DNA of 64,000 nt, taken from positions 3,906,001 through 3,970,000 of the forward strand of contig JANATG010000001.1 of assembly GCA_029449235.1 (NCBI GenBank). The letters run 5' to 3'. The notes under the pieces are model-generated. The model saw only the letters and a list, made by a program, of their open reading frames with translations. It made no database searches and was not told where the DNA came from. The translations under genes were made by a program, and so were the position numbers. Below are positions 58,374 through 64,000 of this stretch, piece by piece. The stretch is from Linnemannia schmuckeri (Eukaryota > Mortierellomycota > Mortierellomycetes > Mortierellales > Mortierellaceae). Each line of letters opens with the position of its first letter. Position 1 is the stretch's first letter.

Positions 58374-58382
58374 GATTTCGTA
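58374..58382 (+). repeat. Left 9-bp target duplication of MULE
   Basis: GATTTCGTA here and GATTTCATA at 62675-62683 flank the element on both sides, 8 of 9 bases identical. A 9-bp duplication is the usual size for Mutator-like insertions. Confidence 0.8.
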
Positions 58383-58416
58383 GGGTACACTTAATAAATC
58401 CCAAATGGGGCTTAGA
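58383..58416 (+). repeat. Left terminal inverted repeat of MULE
   Basis: 34 bp, matching the reverse complement of 62641-62674 at 28 positions; the inner part AAATGGGGCTTAGA is best conserved. Confidence 0.85.
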
Positions 58417-59287
58417 GTGAGGGAAGGTAGCCAAAATAAGTTATTTTAGCAGTCCATAAACCACGTGCCACCTAAATCTTTAACCATGACCTATAGGACT
58501 AGATGGGCCAATCACATTCGATCCCTGCATAGGTTGATCTATTCAAGTTGGATGGGGGTCATCATGGCACTATGCTCTTAAGAAAGTGCCATAAAGAGAC
58601 GTTTCTCACCGGTGTGCACTAATAGGTTATTGTAGAGGAAGCACTTGTGCATTTGGCTATGTAGTTTTCATAAAGAAAAGAAAATATCTGACTCTAAAAT
58701 GATCAAATGATGGGGTAGAGACGCGTGAAAGATTGCCTAGACAACATTTAAAAATTATTGTAGTTGCTTTCTATACTTTCGTTTTTTCGACTTGAAAAAA
58801 GTCGTTTTTGACTCTTGTCTATTAGTACAGATTTTTAGCACTGGATCTCTGGATTCCGTCAGTGTAGTTTTCAAAAGGATTCATTGAAAAATGACTGAGA
58901 AAATGATGAACGCAAATCTCCACCGCCTTAAAAATCCTTCTAGGTGGAAAACCATATGATTCTAACTGCTAAAGTCGAATTATTTTGTATATACTTCCTA
59001 TCTGAATGATAGTCATGGATCAAGATGCTTTTAAAAAGGTCTTCAGGAGGAAGAATATGTGTAATTTGATGTAGTAAATGAAAAAGTAAGTAATCACATA
59101 TTGAAAAGATTTGGTTTCATGTATATTTTACTCACTTTCATACTGTAGGCTTCCTTTATCTGTAGCGCTCGCTTAAATGAAGAGCGAAGAGAGAGTGAAG
59201 AGAGAGTGAAAGAAGAGGGAAAAGATGAGGGAAAAGATGAGGGAGAGAAATGAATTATGCTTTGTAATATAAAATATGTTTATGTTG

Positions 59288-62200
59288 TTAATACTTTTGT
59301 TGTCTATCTCGTTTTCTCCTCCAGTTATCTACTTCTTTCCTTGGGCACTCAGTTTCCCATCGCTCAACCAAATCCCTGAGGCAAGCTTCATGTTTCTCAT
59401 CTAGATCAAGTCTGTGTAAGCGCTGGATAAGGTCGCTACATGAAGCCTTGTCTACTTCTGCACTTGATATGGGTAAGAACGTCAACGGGCCAGCTTGAGC
59501 ATCATTAGCCTCTATGTGAGCCGGGGTAATATCTTGCTGCGTCCACTGCGCTGGAGAGTGGTAGAAAGTGATTGGCTCCCTCTCAATGATCACCAACGCA
59601 ATGTGCTTGCAGCAGGTCTTTGACCGACGGAACTGGGGACACTCGCAGTGAATGATCTCTCCAATGTCCCTGACCCGGCTGAAATCGAGTCGCAACTCAT
59701 ACAACCGCGGTTCGGCACTAGGATCATCTTGGAAGGAAGGTACTTTGATGGTTGTTGGATCATCAGACGGGAAAACAAACTGTCCAGCATACCCTTTTGA
59801 TCGGTGCTGGGAAATGTACGTCTCGGCTTTGATCCTTCCATCCACAGCGGCTCGTTGGACAGGGTTCATTCTTCCTACTTGAAGCCGCCCAGATGCCAGT
59901 TTATATTGGTAAAAGGGGATAACGGACTTGACCAGAGTATAGACCACCGTATCCGCGCGCCTCTTCTGCTTGTCTTTGAGGAAATACATCTTTAGCGCGT
60001 TGTGCCACGACTCGACATAGTTGTTAGTATCAATGGCAGCGCAGGCGATATTCTCGCGAAAGCAAATCATCCAGCGTTGACGGTCAGTTTCCTTGAAGTA
60101 ATTCTTGTCCAAGAACTGCAGCATCTCCGCACGGTGGTGGTTCTCCTGCTGGAAGGTCGTAAGCAAGGCAAGAGCCTCATCCTTGTCGGGTGTATAAAGA
60201 ATCTTGTGGAGTGCGTGGCGAACCTATGTAAAATATGTAAAAGTGGCAGTGTAAGCCAAAGTAGAATGGCTGATAATAGATTGAGCATATTAAAAGCATG
60301 ATGCAGTACCTGGTCTCGCTCATTTGCTCGCTGCTCAGGTGAAAGCGCCATGTCGATCCCTAACATGGTATAGGTCAATCGTCGCTCCCATACACGTAAA
60401 ACATGCCACGCGCAATATTGAATCTTGACCATTGGGAATGCTGCTCGAATGGCAAGGATCTCGACATTTCCTTGATCGGTGACTACAGCGTCAGGCTGGT
60501 ATGCAATGCGGAAGTCTTCCCACATCCTTTTCTTGAGTCCGCTTAGCCACTTCCTGAAAACGGATGCATCGGTAGATCTTGTAAGTAAGAAAGCAACAGG
60601 TATACCGAAACTTGTCTCTCCATTTCTGACGACGATCGTATACAGCTGTGTTTTGTCGCTATTTACATGCAAACACGAGGAGTATAGGATTAGCACCGAT
60701 GTTTTCTAACACTAGAACATCAAACAATCGGGAAAAAAAAACACATACCCATAAACATTGTGAGCTCCATCGAAGCAAAAGATCTTCCCATAGTCCCGGA
60801 GCTGCATCAATTGCCAGGGTGACGAGAAACCATAGAATACACCCGCTTCATGGCAGGTATAAAACCCTTGATTCTCCAGTTCCCTCATCCACTTATGGGC
60901 TGAGAATTCTGGATCCGTGTCTTTGTGGATCTCCTGCGTCGTGATTTTATGGTGGACGTTGTAGACATCCTCGTACGTGATGATGTCATCTCGAAAGATT
61001 CTAGTCTTTCCGTGCTGGGCTAGCTTTGAAGCATTGGCCCTCAGGCGTTGCAATACCACCGATACTGGAGATCCTTCCCGCAACAACCGCATAATTCTAT
61101 CCTTCTGCTCCTGCGACAGATATCGGGTACCGAGCTCATCCTCCTTGGCTACGACATGGTTGTGCTGGTAGGTGTAAGTGATACAGTACACACGAACTGG
61201 CGAGCCATTAGGTCGATGTTTGTCAAGTAGTAGACAAGCCAGCCTTGAGTGGCATCCTACTTTTATGCTGGACCGTTTGGTTGTGCGAGCTCGTTTCCTT
61301 TTCGCCGTTGTTGCTGCTTCGCCATAGCCGACTCCTTCCTCAACCTCCTCGTCCAGTGCAATCCGTCTGCTGTTTGCATCCTCTTCTCCCACTGCATTAC
61401 CCTGGACTGAATTTTGCCCTGTATTTGGCTTTCTGTTGGGTGTCCCATATCGATGGCATCTAAAATGGTCCATCTGTACATTTCCATGCCACATTGCGCT
61501 CCTGCCTGTGTACTTGTACGTTTTCTGGAAGGTGAATTCGATCCCAAGGAACTGCTCGTGATTGCGTCGCCAGTCTTCAAGGTCGGCTTCGAGAATATGG
61601 AACCTTAATCGGAGCTCTTGTCTACCGTTCTCCCACACAGCAAACTCATCAATTCGCTTGTCAATGTCAATTGAGAGGACCCTGGCAGCAGCTGCAATAC
61701 GCTCGTCCGCAAAAATATGGGCCCGGGTGGAGTACCATTCCTTCATCCGTTTCATTTGTCTGGCTGCTTCCAGCTTGCGCTCCCATGCCTACAAGACGTA
61801 TTACAAAAGCACACTTGTTAGTTCATGTTGCAAAAAGCGCGATTTATAAAAAACACTCATCTATATTTATGATCGCTCTTACCTCGTCATGCTTTGCAGT
61901 CTCAGCGTTGCTTGCCTCTCCTTCAAATTCGTCTTCTGCATCACCCTGGTCTCCTGCCTCGTCCTGGTCGGCGTCTACGGGCGGCAAGTCATCTTGAAAG
62001 TCCTCAAAAGCATTTGTAATAGTCTCTTGGACCGCAATCAGGCCATCCTCGTCAGAGATGGCGACACCAAGGGGAGCAGGATCGAGAGAAGCAACATCAA
62101 TGGGCAGCGTCTAATAGGAGTGTAACGCAAGTTTAGGAACAGTGTGTAGAGCGAAAAACAAACAACAATAACTCTGCATTCAAAAATATACCTTCATCAA

Positions 62201-62542
62201 CGAACCGAGAGCATGCACCCTTTCTCCATCGATGGATGATGGACCACTATGTCCTTGCTCATGTAGTGGACTCTTCGCTGCTAAGGCAGTTATTCTGCGA
62301 ACCTAAGGTAGCCGGAAAAAAAAGTGTTGGTATGAACTTGTTTGTCTAAATAAAGATTTACTAGAAATAAAGGATAACACGCACCTTACGTGGATCAATC
62401 AATTCCTCCTCGGATTCCGTTTCTGTCTCTTCGTCAAAAGTGTCCGTATACTAATAGGATGAACGCAAAGGTTAGACAATGTCATAGACCGAATGTAACG
62501 CGTCATTCCAAGTTTTCACGGTACAGTCAATACCTGGTTCAT
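59288..62542 (-). CDS. MULE transposase with SWIM zinc finger
   Basis: Seven exons, 62534-62542, 62385-62450, 62192-62302, 61883-62110, 60749-61788, 60310-60658 and 59288-60223, all in phase, give about 912 residues. Exon 1 encodes only Met-Asn-Gln. An acidic N-terminus precedes a FLYWCH/FAR1-like DNA-binding region with GCHSRLACLLLDK and the following THTYQHNH-like Cys/His pattern near residues 310-350. The MULE catalytic domain shows Asp in FCFDGAHNVYG (about 478), Asp in VVTDQGN (about 546) with the typical CAWH downstream (567-570), and Glu in NNYVESWHNALK (about 672). The SWIM finger IIHCECPQFRRSKTCCKHIA (C-x-C...C-x-H) is at about 790-812. No stop or frameshift was found, so the gene may be functional. 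It belongs to the element bounded by the inverted repeats at 58383 and 62674. Confidence 0.9.
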
Positions 62543-62640
62543 TGAGGGGGATGATGGGAAGGTTATGAAAAGAGTGGTGTAATGAGGTTGAAGGGTAACT
62601 CAAGAAGTATTGTCACGTGATAACATTTGTTTACAATATA

Positions 62641-62674
62641 TCTAAGCCTCATTTAGGATTATTTAAGTGTCCTC
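62641..62674 (-). repeat. Right terminal inverted repeat of MULE
   Basis: Partner of 58383-58416; ends 92 bp outside the transposase start codon. Confidence 0.85.
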
Positions 62675-62683
62675 GATTTCATA
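62675..62683 (+). repeat. Right 9-bp target duplication of MULE
   Basis: GATTTCATA directly follows the right inverted repeat; one base differs from the left copy. Confidence 0.8.
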
Positions 62684-62832
62684 TGTGACTGTTGTGGCTT
62701 AGATGTTGACACCAGGCACGGGACATCGAGCAACGTCTCAAGACAGCCCCGAGGTATCAGTGCCTTGCATGTCCCTTCCAGTCCGCTGAGTTACCTTCAA
62801 ATCCTTCCTTCCTCAGCACTACATCCTACACC

Positions 62833-63053
62833 ATGTTTGGCGCATTGAAGATCGCATTCCACACACACCAGCCCATCTCGGCCTTCAAGAGGTACCGCGT
62901 TCATCAGTTTAGTCTCAACACTCTGATAGTCTTCAAAGGATTCAAGAACAAAAAAAGAATTACATAAAAAGCACACTCTGGACCACAACAATCACCTCGA
63001 CAAACCACCATGGAAAGACGTACCAACTTGTTGGCAACGGCCGTGGTATTACT

Positions 63054-63097
<44 letters not shown>

Positions 63098-64000
63098 GGG
63101 TGGTGCGTACAAAAAAAACTCTTCAGGACATACTGTTTGACTCTCAGCAACTAATTGATTCCTTTGTGGCATGTGGCGTATAGCTTGACTCAGTCGACTC
63201 CTCGCGGCTTCCACGCCATGGCCCTCAGATTCGCTGAGCAAAAGAACACCATGAACCCCGTCAGACCCGAGCTCGGCGCTTCTTCTTTGTTCGGAGATGT
63301 TAGCGCACATGTCAATGAAGTCCCTGTTGAGCAGGGTGGAAAGGCAACAGTCAAGGAGGTATGACTTTCAGGACGAGATTTCCACTTGCAGTGGATACTC
63401 AAAAGGATCGATGCGGGACTTGAGACACTTCTTCAGGGCTTTTTTAACTGAAGTGCCTGTATGGACTGGACTGGAAAATTGACGGAGCGTGTGCACTTGA
63501 TGGCGTAGGCAAGCGGAACACTTGACTGATCCACGGAATTTCAGGGCGCTGTGTTTGACCATTGAGCAGTATGTAAGGTGCAGTGAGCTGCTTTTATACA
63601 TGATTCTAATACTTGACTTTATTTCTATTTCAACTCATTTTTAGTACCAATTCTCGACTGCCAACTTCAAGACAAGCACCAAGAAGTTGCGCCTTCTCGC
63701 CAACCAGATCAAAGGCCTTGATATTCAGAATGCCATCAATCAGATGGAGTTTTCTCAGAAGCGCCCTGGAAAGCGTGTTATGAATACCTTGGCCTTTGCC
63801 AGGACCAACGCCACCACACAGGAAAAGTACGCCATGGATGCCAGCAAGCTCTATGTCGGTAAGTGGTCCTTTTCATCTACCCTGTTTTGGCACTTTCCAA
63901 GTATGAATCAAATTTTAACTTGGTATGATATGGGCGATGTCTTTATGGGAGTATAGATCGTGCTTGGGTTGGAAAGGGTATCTACCATCGTCGCATCAAG
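62833..64000 (+). CDS. MRPL22: Mitochondrial large-subunit ribosomal protein uL22m (3' end outside window)
   Basis: Exons 62833-62891, 63184-63358, 63645-63858 and 63957->64000 join in phases 2, 0 and 1. The N-terminus is a plausible mitochondrial presequence (MFGALKIAFHTHQPISAFKS, then TPRGFHAMALRF). The conserved uL22 core begins STKKLRLLANQIKGLDIQNA, then INQMEFSQKRPGKRVMNTL, and ends in view with DRAWVGKGIYHRRIK, the start of the beta-hairpin that lines the peptide exit tunnel. In intron 1 a roughly 39-nt poly(A) run lies at 63055-63093. The acceptor at 63182-63183 was chosen over the later CAG at 63191 because only it keeps frame. The MULE ends about 150 bp upstream of the start codon. 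Confidence 0.9.
63055..63093 (+). repeat. Poly(A) tract in uL22m intron 1
   Basis: An A run of about 39 nt in the sense strand of the intron; no target duplication is evident next to it. Confidence 0.85.

Larger units (their letters stand above)
58383..62674 (-). mobile_element. Complete Mutator-like DNA transposon (MULE), 4292 bp
   Basis: The ends are a pair of 34-bp inverted repeats. The left copy (58383-58416) starts GGGTACACTTAATAAATCCC; the right copy (62641-62674, read inward on the minus strand) starts GAGGACACTTAAATAATCCT; the two match at 28 of 34 positions. Nine-bp direct duplications flank both ends. Inside is a single seven-exon transposase gene on the minus strand with intact frame. 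About 900 bp of AT-rich non-coding DNA lies between its stop codon and the left repeat. The size, repeat, duplication length and transposase type agree with an autonomous MULE. The mismatches in repeats and duplication show it is not brand new. Confidence 0.88.

Noticed and set aside
1..64000. CRISPR arrays, rRNA genes or bacterial operons
   Set aside because: None seen; spliced genes and fungal families throughout.

Overview
This is a window of a fungal nuclear genome. Genes carry several short introns (mostly 50-250 nt) with GT..AG borders and CTAAC/CTAAT-like branch sites, UTRs are long and pyrimidine- or purine-rich, and coding DNA is dense in Q/S/T/H homopolymer runs. The protein families (two large RNI/LRR proteins with a shared HEY.IPRLFV.LP module, a tandem F-box/LRR family, a DASH subunit, a MULE-type transposase with introns) fit an early-diverging filamentous fungus, most likely Mortierellomycota; this placement is an inference. 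Gene models were built by hand from splice sites and reading phase; where exon phases close and homologous motifs continue across the join, the model is strong.

Layout. 1-9 kb: ribosome-biogenesis block with a partial RIX1/PELP1 gene (+), DASH subunit DUO1 (-) and RRP12 (-). 9-15 kb: a 1467-aa LRR/RNI protein (-) and a 99-aa small protein (-). 15.2-25.8 kb: mostly non-coding, holding microsatellites, one doubtful small Cys-rich ORF and a 435-aa disordered protein (+). 25.8-29.1 kb: a second LRR protein with the same N-terminal module. 29.4-50.5 kb: a family of six related F-box/LRR genes, two intact and divergently transcribed (39.1-43.6 kb) and four decayed, with a three-RRM protein gene in the middle (32.8-36.4 kb). 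The decayed part (44.9-48.7 kb) is full of mobile DNA: a tRNA-derived SINE-like element with short tandem repeats, a 5'-truncated LINE with poly(A) and a 14-bp target duplication, and a pogo/Tigger-type DDE transposase abutting a truncated F-box copy. 50.5-55 kb: a membrane-anchored glyoxal-oxidase-like enzyme (-) and an UNC93-like transporter (-). 55-58.4 kb: non-coding with repeats. 58.37-62.68 kb: a complete Mutator-like element with 34-bp terminal inverted repeats, 9-bp target duplication and an apparently intact 912-aa transposase in seven exons. 62.8-64 kb: mitochondrial ribosomal protein uL22m, running off the end.

The functional themes are ribosome assembly (RIX1, RRP12, uL22m), chromosome segregation (DUO1), RNA binding, and fast-evolving F-box and LRR repertoires shaped by transposition. 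The most interesting signals are the full-length MULE, the single-frame F-box pseudogene whose five stops are all TAA/TAG, the SINE/LINE/pogo island inside the F-box array, and the unnamed module shared by the two LRR proteins.
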